A stretch of DNA of 64,000 bases from Eutypa lata. Lineage: Eukaryota; Ascomycota; Sordariomycetes; Xylariales; Diatrypaceae. The DNA lies in NCBI GenBank assembly GCA_022661535.1, contig JAKULF010000019.1, positions 248,001 through 312,000 on the forward strand. The letters are read 5' to 3'. Below, in pieces: positions 36,505-48,947 of the stretch (its first letter is position 1; the number at the start of each line of letters is the position of its first letter). A program made the translations under genes and the position numbers. Under the pieces are notes generated by a model. It had not been told where the DNA came from and searched no databases. It was given only the letters and a program-made list of their open reading frames with translations.

Positions 36505-39009
36505 TCACTTATCGTTATCGGAAACATCAGAGTCAGCGAACATATCCACAGCCCTTAGACGCCTCCTAGGCTCCTGCTGGCCTTTCCTTTCAGAACCATC
36601 ATTCCCAGGAGGGTCCTCGACGTTCTTTCCTTGGCCGACAACCATTTCACTACTCGGTGGCGGGTCTCGGTCTTCATCCATGGGCTCGCCGCCGGTCTGC
36701 TCCCCGCCGTCCTCGTCATCATCCATGGGAACACCATCGATGTCGCTGTCGAATTCCACGTCCGCCATGTCGTCATCCATAGCCTCGCCGTCCACGTCTT
36801 CCATGGGTTCGCCATCCGCGTTGGAGTTGTAATCAGCTGCACCCGCGAGAGTAGATAGGGGCTGGAAGCCCCGGTCAGTACTCTGCTGAGTGGCCGATCC
36901 AGCTTCAACCGTCTTCCACTTGCTCCTCTTGAGACCTTCTTCCGCCTGCTCCTCTTTCTTCGCGCTAGGTGGGTTCTCGAATGTCTGCATAAAGAGTTGT
37001 TGGCTCTCGTGGGGGAATGCGCACCAGCCTTCCCACAAGCTAAGGACTAGGCCGACGCTACGTTTCCACTTCTCAGCTCTCAGACGACCCCAGCCAGAAC
37101 GTTCCGGGATCAAGCCGAGCATCTCGAAGGTTTTCCGCTGCTTCATCGAGGCTTCGAAAAGCTGACGATAGCGCCAGGCGTGCCGGACGCTACTCGTCGC
37201 AGATGAAGAAAGAATATCGCTCACGACGTAGAGACCGACGAGACTAGCTGGGCTAGTGTCTTGTGCCTCGTTCGACTTCACAGCATCATCCGGCATTGGA
37301 GTTGAATTATGCGATTCACCATCCTGGCCACCGAAACCCTTGTCATTTTTCTTATGTTGCGGGTTGGCCGAAGTTAGCGCAAGCGGCTTCGCAATATTTG
37401 ATACAATCATGTCAACTATCTCGTCTGCTCCACGACTTGCATGGGTGATAGCGAAGCTTGTGACCCTCGCTATGTCTCCTTTGCGTATTCGAGTTAGGGT
37501 TGTAGGAAGTCGAGAGAGGAGATGGGTCAGCTTTGCTTTATCAAGTGGGTTCAGGTACAGATGCTCGTTTTCGTTCCCCTCGGCCGGTTTCTGGGGTTCA
37601 TCGTCGTAGTCTTCTTCATCCGAGGAGTTGTATTCCGGGTCAGACACAAACTCGTCAACTGCGGTAGTGTATTCGTAGGCAAGCTCCTTTTCTGGAGTCT
37701 TCCACGCATGGCTTCTCTCAAACAGCGGCAAATACTTGCCCCGACGACCGAGCTTGGCCTGCGCGCCTGTGATGATCTCCCATAGGCGCCATCGATACCA
37801 GACACCACCTTCGCTCCTGGCATCCCAGAGCCACGCCCATTTTTCCTCTTTCTGTACGTCAGGGCGTGTCATGAGAAGGGCCTCAAATTCGGGACCATGC
37901 TCCAAGACTGACTCGAGGACTTTATGAATGAGTTGTAACTGCTTTATGTCTTTGGGCGCTGTAACCGGGACGTGTAGAATGGTCTTCTGTAACGGGCCAC
38001 CGCCAACACTGTAAGAGGTCGGAGGGGCGAACCCCCGGTATCCACCGTGATGGTATGAATTGTTGTTGCTATTGTCGGTAGCTTGTGGAACAGGCTTCGC
38101 ACCAAAGGCTTGCGATGTAGCATTCGAGGACATGAGTGAAGACGTCACAGTAGCTGACGCAACTGCAGACGATAAGTGTCTATGCAAAGACAGATAGAAT
38201 CCATAACCTAAGTATTTATTTTGTAGGGAGCTAACTGCCGCGTCAATGTCAGTTGCCGGCGTCTCTTTAGATAATGTAACGATAGCGGCCATCGATTTTC
38301 TCTCGCCGCTGGTAGAACTGCTCGAGGATATAATCTTCACATTCTCGACGGTTAAATTCGCAGGCATCAAGACCTTGATGAACGCAGGTGAGGCGCCAGG
38401 GGGCAGATTAGCCAGGCGCAATGTAGGCTTAGCAATGGCCTTCTCCTCAGCTAGGTCTCTCGATCTCGCGTCGCCCTCGTCGTCGCTAGTATTGAATGCT
38501 TTCGAAACGGATTTCGCAGGGGCGCTATAACCACCGTCGTTCTCATCATCATGGAAACCAAGCCGACCACGCGCCGTATCCCTATGTCCTTGTTGGTAGG
38601 TATCGAACCCTCTCTTTTTACCAAAGCCCGTTGGCGGAGGCCCCAGTGAACCGGGGCCGCTCTTCAATCCCGTACTAGAACCAGCGCCAAAGTGTCGTCT
38701 CGAAGCGCCTCCAAATGCAGCATTCATCCCACCTGGGCCCGGGCGACCAAAGGGAGCGGAGGCTTGCTGTCGGGCGAAACCTCGATTTGTGAAGCCGTCG
38801 CCATTACCTTGCTCATCATCTTCATTATCGAAACTCTTAACAAAACTCTCGTATACGGCTGCGGTCTCAGCGGCTTCTCTCTTTCGCTTGGCCTCGGCCT
38901 CGGCCTTCTGCTTCTCGAAAGCGGATTGCTTGGACGGCTTCTGGAGCTTCGCCTCAACGTCAGGAAAATCGACAAAATCTTTATTATCTTTATTAGATGA
39001 CGACGCCAT
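36505..39009 (-). CDS. U2 snRNP-associated SURP protein (SR140/U2SURP homologue)
   Basis: This intronless gene encodes 834 residues of a spliceosomal protein that travels with the U2 snRNP in the nucleus. The N-terminus has FPDVEAKLQKPSKQSAFEKQ and a long Lys/Glu/Ala helix, typical of the family, then a Gly/Arg-rich stretch (70-160). An RRM-like fold starts near 195 (KPTLRLANLPPG) and ends near 280. A SURP motif lies at about 360-415 (LIHKVLESVLEHGPEFEALL, then WAWLWD and WYRWRLWE). A CID-type helical domain runs from about 487 to 700, including AWRYRQLFEASMKQ and IPERSGWGRLRAEKWKRSV. The last 90 residues are strongly acidic with repeated (E/V)PMDDD-like units. This order (RRM, SURP, CID) identifies SR140. 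The C-terminal RS-like region of animal proteins is replaced by the acidic tail. Confidence 0.9.
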   Translation of the reverse strand: MASSSNKDNKDFVDFPDVEAKLQKPSKQSAFEKQKAEAEAKRKREAAETAAVYESFVKSFDNEDDEQGNGDGFTNRGFARQQASAPFGRPGPGGMNAAFGGASRRHFGAGSSTGLKSGPGSLGPPPTGFGKKRGFDTYQQGHRDTARGRLGFHDDENDGGYSAPAKSVSKAFNTSDDEGDARSRDLAEEKAIAKPTLRLANLPPGASPAFIKVLMPANLTVENVKIISSSSSTSGERKSMAAIVTLSKETPATDIDAAVSSLQNKYLGYGFYLSLHRHLSSAVASATVTSSLMSSNATSQAFGAKPVPQATDNSNNNSYHHGGYRGFAPPTSYSVGGGPLQKTILHVPVTAPKDIKQLQLIHKVLESVLEHGPEFEALLMTRPDVQKEEKWAWLWDARSEGGVWYRWRLWEIITGAQAKLGRRGKYLPLFERSHAWKTPEKELAYEYTTAVDEFVSDPEYNSSDEEDYDDEPQKPAEGNENEHLYLNPLDKAKLTHLLSRLPTTLTRIRKGDIARVTSFAITHASRGADEIVDMIVSNIAKPLALTSANPQHKKNDKGFGGQDGESHNSTPMPDDAVKSNEAQDTSPASLVGLYVVSDILSSSATSSVRHAWRYRQLFEASMKQRKTFEMLGLIPERSGWGRLRAEKWKRSVGLVLSLWEGWCAFPHESQQLFMQTFENPPSAKKEEQAEEGLKRSKWKTVEAGSATQQSTDRGFQPLSTLAGAADYNSNADGEPMEDVDGEAMDDDMADVEFDSDIDGVPMDDDEDGGEQTGGEPMDEDRDPPPSSEMVVGQGKNVEDPPGNDGSERKGQQEPRRRLRAVDMFADSDVSDNDK

Positions 39010-39819
39010 AATGCTTGTTGTTTTGACTAGAAGAATATAGGTTACGGGCGTAACCTCATGATCGGGGGTTTCTCGGTTCGATTATTTCGTTACTAAATTG
39101 TTGTATGTGATTTTATCGTCAATCCGACATGTAAGTAAACATGATAGGTCGTTGTGAATTTAGCTTAGGTGGTCCTAGACAGGTAAAAGGCGCGCTGTCG
39201 TCGCGCTGTCGGGCTGTTAGAACGCCAAAGACACCTATCTAATAGGGATGTAATAGGTAACTCGGTGCACGATTATGTAGTTAGTTAGTGCTTATGCTAG
39301 TCGACCAATAGAAATAGATAACGATGGTATCAGCTATCAAGGCTGGCCGTTGACAAGTTGTTGTGTCACCTTCAAGCTTGTCGGTTGGTTGAAACTCCGA
39401 TGTCGAAAGCATAGAACCCCACCTTCACCACTTTAGAATCGACCCACGTCCGTTCTAGCCTAACAAGAGGGGGGCAAACATCGTAAGATGCGATCCACTA
39501 GCGCATATTTCTCTCCTGACTCTTCTCCTTACGGACGTAACATCCAAGGTGGATAGAGAGTATTTATTAGTTTAGTATGCATACATGTATCAATATAAAC
39601 CCGACCTCTACTTAAACCCTTGGACCCTTGAACGAACTCCAAATAAGGCTGGACTGGCTGTGTGAGTGAAAAACCAAAACAGCCAGAGTCTCCTGTTTGA
39701 GAGAGAAGCTATTTATAACCAGACCAGATACATACATACATACATAAGGAGGGTCTTAACTAGCAAATTTACACTATCAATATACTCCAGTAGTGAATTT
39801 AGTTCTAAGTCAGGTACCA
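39010..39819. promoter_or_regulatory. Divergent promoter region, SR140 and amine oxidase genes
   Basis: About 810 bases lie between two divergent start codons and must contain both promoters. A CATA microsatellite lies near 39730-39746. I see no clear TATA box for SR140. No gene is supported here. Confidence 0.5.
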
Positions 39820-41388
39820 ATGCCTACATACCCCGCTCCCACACCAGCCAACTACTTATCCTGTCCTGTCCCCGTCTTCGCAGACGACATCACTGGCGCA
39901 TCTGGCAAAGCAATCAACAAGGACATGGACGACGAGATCAAGGCAGCAGCCGCAGAAGCGGCAGCCGCCGTTGCAGCCTTCAAGCCGCCCGAGAGCATCC
40001 TGATCATCGGCTCGGGCGTCTTCGGCTTGTCGACGGCCTGGGCGCTGACCAAGCGTCCCGAGTTCGCCTCGACGAGCATCACAGTGTTGGACCGCTCGCC
40101 GGATCCGGGCGTCTTCCCCGCCCGCGACGCCGCGTCGGTGGACTCGTCGCGCATCATCCGCGCCGACTATGCGGACCCGGCGTATGCGGCGCTGGCGGCC
40201 GAGGCGTCGGTGCTCTGGAAGCAGAGGGGCGATGATGAGCTGGGCGGTCAGGGCCGCTACAGCCAGTCAGGGCTGCTTCTGGGGGCCAACGATGGCCCCC
40301 TTGTGCGCGAGGACGGCGCCGCCACGGGCATCGCCTACGCCAAGAAGAGCTGGGTTAACGCTATGGCCCTCGGCCAGACCCAGGGATACCCCCTCAGCTC
40401 CATCCGCATGGTTCCTAAGCGGGAGAACGTCGCGCACCTCTCGCGTACGGGAGGCGGGTTCGCCGATTGGGGATACCTGAACCAAAACAGCGGTTGGGCT
40501 GACGCGGACGCCGCCATGAAGTGGACATACAAGAAAGTAGTCGCAACGGGCCGGGTCACCTTTGTGAACGGGACGGCCGAGAGGCTCGAGACGGACGCTT
40601 CCGGAAAGCGGGTAACAGGAGCGAAGCTCAAGGACGGCAGTGTCTTGTCGGCGGATCTGGTGATCCTGGCGGCCGGCGCCTGGACTTCCACTCTTGTCGA
40701 TGTGTCCTCGCAGATCGTGGCCACTGGCCAGGTCATGGCTTATCTAAAACTAACCGAGGAGGAGCAAAAGAAGTTAGAGAAGATGCCCGTTCTGTTGAAT
40801 CTCTCCACCGGTCTCTTCGCCATACCGCCTAAAAACGGTACACTAAAGGTTGCTAGACATTCTTATGGCTACCTGAATCCGACGGAGGTCCCCACGCCGT
40901 TGGGGAGTGCGGAAAGTTCGGAAGCAAGCGGCAAGGACGGAGAAGGTCCAGCCAAGAGACTTGTTTCTCGTCCATACACGCATCTAGACAATCCCAAGCT
41001 TAAGATACCACCCGAAGGAGAAGCAGACCTCCGAAGGGGGCTCAAATCTATGATACCTTGGCCAGAGTTACAAGACCGGCCGTTCTCTGGCACGCGCATT
41101 TGTTGGTATACCGATACTGCCACAGGGGACTGGGTCATTGATTACCATCCCGAATTTGAAGGTCTTTTCGTCGCTACCGGTGGGAGTGGACATGGTTTCA
41201 AGTTCTTGCCTGTGATCGGCGAGAAGATTGTTGGATGTATAATGGGTTCTTACCCACTCGAGTTCAAGGATAAATGGAAATGGAAGATGGACAGCAATGC
41301 TAACAAAGCCGTGGTCACAGAGGACGGTAGCAGAGGTGGCAAGCCAGGACTAATTCTGGAAGATGTATTAGAGTCAGGCAAGAAATGA
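39820..41388 (+). CDS. FAD-dependent amine/amino-acid oxidase (DAO fold, fructosyl-amine or saccharopine oxidase-like)
   Basis: This intronless gene encodes 522 residues. The dinucleotide-binding motif ILIIGSGVFGLSTAWAL lies near residue 60 and is followed by an acidic strand end (VLDRS). SSRIIRADYADPAYAALA is the typical early block of sarcosine-oxidase-like enzymes. Near the C-terminus, RICWYTDTATGDWVIDYHP carries the Cys that binds FAD covalently in fructosyl-amino-acid oxidases and monomeric sarcosine oxidase, followed by GLFVATGGSGHGFKFLPVIG. The reaction would oxidise a secondary amine and release hydrogen peroxide; which amine cannot be read. A Ser/Gly-rich insertion near 360-385 looks disordered. 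The C-terminus does not end in a clear peroxisomal signal (SGKK). The start chosen is the first ATG; nine upstream codons are open but have no ATG. Confidence 0.87.
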   Translation: MPTYPAPTPANYLSCPVPVFADDITGASGKAINKDMDDEIKAAAAEAAAAVAAFKPPESILIIGSGVFGLSTAWALTKRPEFASTSITVLDRSPDPGVFPARDAASVDSSRIIRADYADPAYAALAAEASVLWKQRGDDELGGQGRYSQSGLLLGANDGPLVREDGAATGIAYAKKSWVNAMALGQTQGYPLSSIRMVPKRENVAHLSRTGGGFADWGYLNQNSGWADADAAMKWTYKKVVATGRVTFVNGTAERLETDASGKRVTGAKLKDGSVLSADLVILAAGAWTSTLVDVSSQIVATGQVMAYLKLTEEEQKKLEKMPVLLNLSTGLFAIPPKNGTLKVARHSYGYLNPTEVPTPLGSAESSEASGKDGEGPAKRLVSRPYTHLDNPKLKIPPEGEADLRRGLKSMIPWPELQDRPFSGTRICWYTDTATGDWVIDYHPEFEGLFVATGGSGHGFKFLPVIGEKIVGCIMGSYPLEFKDKWKWKMDSNANKAVVTEDGSRGGKPGLILEDVLESGKK

Positions 41389-42221
41389 TTTATCTCAACT
41401 TCAATCACATGTACATCGGAGTGGTTAATGGCATAGGGCGCATATGAATAGAGATAGCAGTCACGGCAATGTCACCAACGTACGCAGATAGGTCCGTAAT
41501 GAAGGTTTTGGATTCTTTATATCTAAAGAGTAAAACCCTCGTGCTACGGTTCTTGTGCATTGGGAAGTCAAGGCTATAAAGCACGTCCCTTCGAGGGTCA
41601 AGTAAACCAGTCAAAGGAGACTGAACTGCAATCGCCAAACCCATGCAACTATCAACCCAAGTTGAGGAATGCATTTCCATCTTTCGATGTATAATCCATG
41701 CTGACTTTCCCTCGGCCGATAAAGGCCTAATATCGCAATGTCCTAGAGGACCCCTCTTTGCACCGACGGCATCATAATGTCATTGGTGAACTTCCTCACT
41801 TTATAAACAAGTATGAGCGAGCCTACTCGCAACCACCATGCCGACTCAACTCTCTCCCGTCTCAATCGATTAGGACGGCGTCCTCGTCCAGCGCACCCGC
41901 CGTCGAAGAATGCTAAGGTGCAATCTATGAGAAAAACATCCGAGTAATTTTTGATGTTTTCCGTTTCAAGGCCAAATCAGCCTTATTCCCTCCCCGTGTA
42001 TGTCCTTTCCTTTCGTAACGCCGGTGCAATGCAATGTTTCAAGTGAAAAGACGATGGTACAGAACACCGCAAGGTTCTCTAAGCATGTTATGCAGAGCAA
42101 CTCATGTGCCGATCATCGCGGTGTGATAGAATGGTGGTAAGTCGTGAAATCATCAATGTAATTTTACAATACTGGGGGCAGCCGTGAAATAAGCTCCCCG
42201 AGCATAACTGATAAAGCAATT
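41389..42221. other. Convergent intergenic spacer
   Basis: The region separates the ends of the amine oxidase and TBP genes. A minus-strand ORF at 41405-41680 has no family features. No other structure was seen. Confidence 0.5.
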
Positions 42222-43217
42222 TTAAACCTTGCGGAAATCTGTGCAGAGTTAGCAGCTGCTCGGCATCCACCTCCATACTCAACAAAGCGGGCAGCAACGA
42301 ACCTTGAAGCACAGGATAAATCATCTCGAATGCCTGATAGATCTCTTCACGGACCTTGGCACCTGTTAATACGATCTTGCCGCTGACGAATATCAACAAG
42401 ACAATCTTGGGCTTGATCATGCGGTAAATAAGACCAGGGAACAACTCGGGCTCGTAGGAGCTAAAGTTATGATGCCGAGAAGCTAGACCCTCCAAACGAA
42501 TGGGGAACTTGATATCGCAGGAGCCGACAATATTCTGGATCTTGAAGTCCGTGAACTTAGCGTTGAAGCCAAGCTTCTGGATGATCCGAGCATATTTGCG
42601 GGAAGCAAGCTTGGAGTCATCCTCTGACTTCGCACCAGTCACAACCATTTTACCCGAGGCAAAAATTAGGGCAGTGGTCTTGGGCTCGCGGATACGCATG
42701 ATGACAGCGGCGAAACGCTGTAGTAGCAATGTCAGTAACTGATAATACATGAGACCAGACCATCGACACGGAGAAGACCCATGTCAGGGGAAGGGCATCA
42801 TTACCTTCGGGTTGTACTCAGCATTTCTCGCATGCAAGGCGATCGTCTTCAAGTCCAGACGGCAATCCAGATTAACCGTGGAGACAAGATTTCTTTACCA
42901 TGCCATGTGAGCTTAAGGTCGTGCACCACAGAGATATGATTAGGTTATACATACTGCAAGGTAGGAGTCAAACCACTTCCACCCTGAGTTGCGGCGGGGG
43001 TAGCAGCGGGTGTGGCGGGAGTCACCCCGGTACCGTTCGCAGCCTGGCCGCTCTGCTGCCCACCACCGTTCACATAACGCTGTTGGCCATTTGCCTTCTC
43101 GGCCTCGGTAGGAGGTGGTGTAAACTCGCCAGCACCACCGGGAAAGGAGAGAGAACCGGGAGCAGTGAAGGCCTTTGCCTGTGCGGCAGTCGCAGGGTGC
43201 GTTTGGATTCCGTCCAT
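42222..43217 (-). CDS. TATA-binding protein (TFIID subunit)
   Basis: Four exons (43217-42955, 42892-42805, 42717-42303 and 42238-42222; introns of 62, 87 and 64 nt) encode 260 residues. The last exon is only 17 nt and supplies the conserved ending DFRKV. TBP binds TATA elements in the minor groove and is shared by all three nuclear RNA polymerases. The variable N-terminus (1-85) is Ala/Gln/Gly/Pro-rich. The core shows both direct repeats of the saddle: [20 protein letters not shown] with [18 protein letters not shown], and [17 protein letters not shown] with [17 protein letters not shown], with [13 protein letters not shown] and GKIVLTGAK at matching places. Conservation is near complete, so every splice join is confirmed by the protein. 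It is yeast SPT15 by function. A long gene-free region lies upstream. Confidence 0.97.
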
Positions 43218-46200
43218 CTTAAGACGAGTACTCGATCAAAGTGTTTCCACAGATGAGCGTCGGATATATGCCGAAAGTAGGCAGATAGGTCTGAGTATTG
43301 CGTTAATAAGAATGCCAAGACGGAAACGATAGGACGGCGGCGAAGCCTTAACAAAAGGACAAAAAAGAGAATGGAGGGTTGCAAGGCCTCAGTGTGACGA
43401 AGTCGCCGCTGAAACTATTCAAGCTTAGAGGTGGTTTTTCCCAACCAAGCGAGTAAACAAGTCTACGATTATGGTCTTCACAGTGACAAGCAAGTTGTGT
43501 AAGAAGGAACTGAAGCCGCTTACCAAAGCAGATGCAGGAGATAAACAAGTCAATGTCTCCCCAGCAACTCGGTGATAGCTGCTTCAATATGCGCTTATGG
43601 TTGATAGACCTCGTATGATCACAACCTGAAGACGGATAGGCAGGCACAAACACGCAGGCACGGGAAATGGTCTTGGGCTATCAACGACCGATCGTGAGAG
43701 CAGCGAAGCGCAAGATGGATGAGCGCTGTCGACTTCGAGGATCTGGTAGGATGCGACGAGGACGACGGCGAGGACTCGATCTCTTGCGACGACGATGCGC
43801 GATTACCAGTGGCAAGTCTCCTCACTTTCTTGGTCTCTTTTTCTATTGCTTCTTGACTCTATTGCCACTGATCTTCTTTTTAGTAGAGACTACACGGCAC
43901 TGCGACCAGTGCGGTGAGATTTACTGGATATTTCTGGGACCGTCTCGCTTTTCTTGTGCGGAGGTACTCGATTCCTAGGAATATCTTGTGGGGGAGAGGA
44001 TAAATAAACACACAAAGGTGGCCGATGCGGTTCCTTTGCTAACCTTGGTCGCAACCGGTAGGTTTAATAGACGAGGACGGTTGACAAGGAATAATTAATA
44101 GAAAGTGTGAAGGTATGGATGGTATGGGTATGACGTAGGGTCAATGGTAGTGATGACTGAATGCGGCGTCTTCGGTGAATAGAAGAATACCAGGGCCGAC
44201 TTGTGAATGCTTGGCACACAATGAGGAAGGAAGTGGGTCGGGATGTAAAGAATTTGCGTGTGCAAAGATTTCTTTTGTGTGGTGCCAGACGTAGCTAACA
44301 GACAGACAGCTGCTGACGGATATTACGTAAGGACGAGGAATGTTTGTGTGTGGATGTGGGTGAAAAAATAATGAATTGTAGTGGGGGTCGGTCGGAACAT
44401 CCGCCGGGCGCGAAATAGCTTTTCAAAACATTTGAAATGAGGGGGATGCGAAGGCCTTTATAATTTTTTGGAAGGCCACCTTACACTTTTGCGTGCACGC
44501 TCATTTCTGAGGCACTGGTGTCCCAGTGTGGCGCGAAGCCCACAAATCCCTTCTTTTCCTGACAGCTTAGCGTGGACGCTAGTGACCCACCAGCCAATCA
44601 GTTTGCCTAGCTTCTTACTTGAATTTTACTTGCTAATTTTTACTCTTTTCCAACATTCGTCACCCGTAGGTTCCCAGAAAAAAAACCTTTTTTTTCTTGC
44701 CCTGGCTTGCGAGCCTTTCCAGCTCCATCCAAGCGCTACCACCCACCGCCGTGTCGATACCCAGACGATACCCAGACGCGCTTCCAACCAACCTCTCAAT
44801 CCAACTTATTCTTGTTGTAGCATTTTGATCAACCCTCAGATATCTTGGTTTGAAATAAAAACTCATACGATAACTAGATGTTATAGAATGCTTGCATCAC
44901 AAATAAGTAATGGATAGAAGAAACAAGTTGATCATAAAGGTTGGGAAGAATATCAGCGAAGTTGTTGAAGGCTGTCTGTTTGTTGTTGGATGAAAGAAGA
45001 GAAACGAGAGGAAAAGAGAAGATGGATGCATGACTCGAACGTTTTGCAGCAAGCAAAATTCCTGCATGGACGTTCGCTAACCAGCCAGTTTCTTCGGATT
45101 GAATTCGCACTGGCGTCATACCCTAACAGCCACCGCCTCTCTTTTTATTTTTTGTGGATTAAATGCTTAATCCTTTCCAATCATCAGCTCTTGCGCAACC
45201 CACCCCTTGAAACACAATCGCCCCCATTCCCCCCCTATCTTTTGCAGTCGCTCCCAATCTTTTCTCTTCCCTCAACCCTCCTAATTTCTTGACCGCCCAT
45301 CTTACTTACCATTACAGCCATATCACAACCGCCAAGTTTGCTTGCAATATGATGAAGCGCAACCATCGAGTTCGGATTAGATATCTTTCAACCTGATATC
45401 ACTACTCAGTCCTACAATTCCAAACCGAATGCTACCGTTAGATTGACGGCAGTTCTTACAAGTCGCATTTCGCCTTTTTTAACGCCGATCCTTATGCCGA
45501 TCTCTAGTGGTCGGCTTGTGGGGGTTTCTGATTTCGCAATTTCTTAGGGGAGGGGGGCATGCAACGGCTCCAGACTATTTATTGCCTGAGGGCTGCCAAA
45601 CACCCACCAAACCCACTAACTACACACGTTATCCATCTTCGTTTACGCACCGTCATTCCTACGAAACACAAAACCATGCCAGGCAGCAATGCAATTCATT
45701 CTCTCTTCCCGATTCTACTCTCGCCTTTTCGTTCATTCTTTAGCTCTGCCCTTCCATTCTACAACTACAGTATTTATGCCCTTTCCCTTCATCCCTCCCT
45801 TCATTACTACTCACTATTCATGACCTCTTCAACTCAACCTAAGAACAACTCACAATAGCGATGCAGAAGATGCCATCTACAGTGCCAGAGCCTGGAGACG
45901 ACTTCAGATCGGTTGAAGAGTGAACCCAGTGGTTCCCCCAATCCCCACGGCCTGGTCTCGCTCCTTGTTACTCGTATTGTAGGTTTCATCATTTGCCGGC
46001 CCCCTAGCATGGGGCGTGGGACCGTCCCAGCCAATTCATTATCCCTGTCATAATTTCATTTTATTTACAGTATTTTATTTTAACTCCGTCCGCTCCCAGC
46101 CTCGCGCATCGATCCATGTCAAACGGATCACCTCCCGCAGGCTAGCAGAGCCTGCACAAAATTCGCACAATAATGACTCACACATTTTGCACTGCCTACC

Positions 46201-48947
46201 AACCTGTACAACCCGAAACATTGATTTGTCGCAGTTGATACATTTTCGCCTACTTGCGGCTCATCACAGCACATCCAGTGCCTCAAGTTGAAAGCATAAT
46301 AACAGCCATTCATTCCGCACAGGTTGTACGGGTTGTAATAAAAGTAAAAAGTAATCCGAGGTTTGGTATCTGTTCGCTTGCGAATAAATGGATCTGATTT
46401 GGCTTTTGGGTTTTTGTTGGCTTGCTCGTGATGCTCCTAGGCTCCTTAGCTGCCTGGATTATCTGACGCGACGCGAGACAAGCACCAACCAATCTCTGCA
46501 ATACTAGGGAGGCAATTTTGATGTCAATGCATATGCGCTGCATGGAAACGGCTTAAAGAGCCTAAGTACTCTCCAGGTAGCCAGTTTGGCGCACTGTGGT
46601 GTGGGGCATTAGAAAAGAACCAGAGAACAAGCTGGAGCTTATTCTCATTGGCGTGTCATATTGTCACGTGCCACCAGCTTGTTATCAGATATGTGAAAAC
46701 TTTTCGAGTTACTATTATTCACTAATTACACATGCATATCTGCATTTCTTGACAATGAATACCCAACTGGTTTATTTAATTTACAAGATGCACTTGCCTA
46801 CTTTGTGTAAGTAGCCTTGTGACTATGTAATGGATCTAAAGTGGATTGAATACTTTCGTACAATGGTCTCCTTTAGACATTGATGTTGAGTTCCAATGAA
46901 CCCAATACTCTTGGAGTTGACCAAGCAGTTTAATAGAATGGCCATGCTCCAAATATACTCGAAAACAGAGTTCCTCTCATTGTAGCATAACTGTACAAGT
47001 CGAATTGCTCCAGAGAGTGAGAAGTACATGAATAGAGCGAGCACCCAGAAAAGTTGCATTCCCGATTCTGCATACAAAACTAAGCATTTGGCGGTAGTAA
47101 TTATCACTACTTACCTATAACGCTGAAATAAAAACAATAGCAGTTATGTCGCTATAAGCTTAGTTAATGAGTTCTGGGCTTAACTTGTGCATCTTATCAA
47201 GAAGTCTAGTGGTCTATTGCTATTAACTACAAATATTATACTCGGTTCAGGGGGTAGCACTTCAGGGGTGAACTACAAAAGGGTTACTAATGCCCTTGAT
47301 ATGTTAGGAATGTCGCAGAGGAATGCCGTTCAAGCTATTAATAATACCCCGAGTACCTCCCTTTGGGGCATGCCGCCAGTCCTCGTTTCTATGACTTCTC
47401 ATGAGGGTAACACTTATTTCTATCGTCCGTCGCTTGTGTGAAACTGATAAGACAGTCCCTGTCAACGATATCAGAAGGGACATATCAGCCAAGGGATTTC
47501 TTGAACCAATTCAACATGTTTACTTTCGTGTCTGCCTGATATTCGTTTTCTCAGAAGACTCGAGTACCTCTATAGACAGGCTCCCGTGGATAGGCATATG
47601 AAAGCCAGCACCCACAACAGTTATTATTCCAGAGTTTGACCAGAGCTTACACGAATGTTTGGGTTCGGCCATCATATCGGCCAGAGTCAAAAGATGACTT
47701 ACATTTCGAGGCAATATAAATGCTTGACTGTCTAATGCATTCTATTCCTTTGCTATTCGAAGCTTTTCTGATATACCGTAACCAAAACAACGATGCCTTA
47801 ACAAGGCTAAGTTTTTACATACACTTGTTCACTTGATGATCTCTCCTATCTTCTACGTACAACTGATTCGTAGTTATAAGGCTGGTAAGGTGGTCTTTTA
47901 CCTGTTTATAATTATATAAAAGCATATCGACACGAACCAGCTCACCGGCGCATTACATTATCATCAGTGTATAAGTTCCCTTTAGTTGTCCCTTGTGATA
48001 ATCTACAAAGCAAATTATAACTATTAAGTTTCCTTATATGCTCTACATGTTTATGCAACTCTTTTAGACTTCATACACTAAACCTGTCAGGAGCTGTACA
48101 TAGTAATGAATAGTATGACCTAATTTTAACAGCATATCGTAAGATACCTCTGTTATTTTTTTTTTCTTTCTTCTTCTTTTTTTTTCGAGATTTTGTTGCT
48201 GAAATAATAGCTCTCGGCCTTGATTCCCCCCCTCGAATAAAACTGCTAATATCAATTTAAACCCCATACTTAAATACCATGTATCTTCTCCTGGTATTGT
48301 GCAAGGAGATAACAACCTATATTACAGACTATATTGTTCTGCTGACGTCAAAAAGTATTAAGTTAAGACGGCACCAGGGGCTAGCCAAGGTAGCCCAGGC
48401 CTTCTCTCGGGTATAGACTGCATGTTTTGTAGGTCGTATACCATATTACTATGCCGCGGATGGAGATAAAGATGTTCTGCATAACTTACCGCTTGCTATG
48501 ATGGTCAATTCCCAAGAGAGGCGAGGGGTTTCACATCATTCATTCACTGAGGAAGGCGCATGATCAAAAGGAAGAGGTACAATCAAAACATGTTATATCT
48601 CGATTATAAGGCGAATAATACCATATAAGTTGAGTCGTATTTCATACCAAATCGCGTGCTATTCGGTATTCTGGATAGAGTAAGCCATCAACCCCGGCCA
48701 CGCCTTTGATTCGACCGCCGATTCTCGGTTGCAACCTGCGGGACTCCACTTGATGCAACTTAACCAAATAGCACTAGGAGAACCCCGATTATAAATGTCT
48801 ACTGCCCGACGTTTACTTACCGTTTAATAAATCTCTGCATTTGCTGCTCGCCGTTTCCGTCCCGCCTCGTATTTCCCCGGTGAAGCGTCAGAAGTGCGTG
48901 CTTGCGTGTTTAGTGAGTAAGTGAGCGAGTGAAATAATATAATCACC
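43218..48947. other. 5.7 kb without a recognisable gene
   Basis: This is the longest ordinary-composition stretch without a gene in the window. The longest ORF is 149 codons (44468-44917) and has no family features. 44480-46260 is notably pyrimidine-rich on the plus strand. A poly-T/TTC tract lies near 48145-48185. The beginning should contain the TBP promoter. I found no tRNA, 5S or snRNA signature. Long untranslated leaders, a non-coding RNA or eroded genes are possible. Confidence 0.5.

Noticed and set aside
44468..44917. 149-codon ORF in the 5.7 kb gap
   Set aside because: Its composition follows the local pyrimidine bias; there is no domain, no Met context and no matching splice structure.
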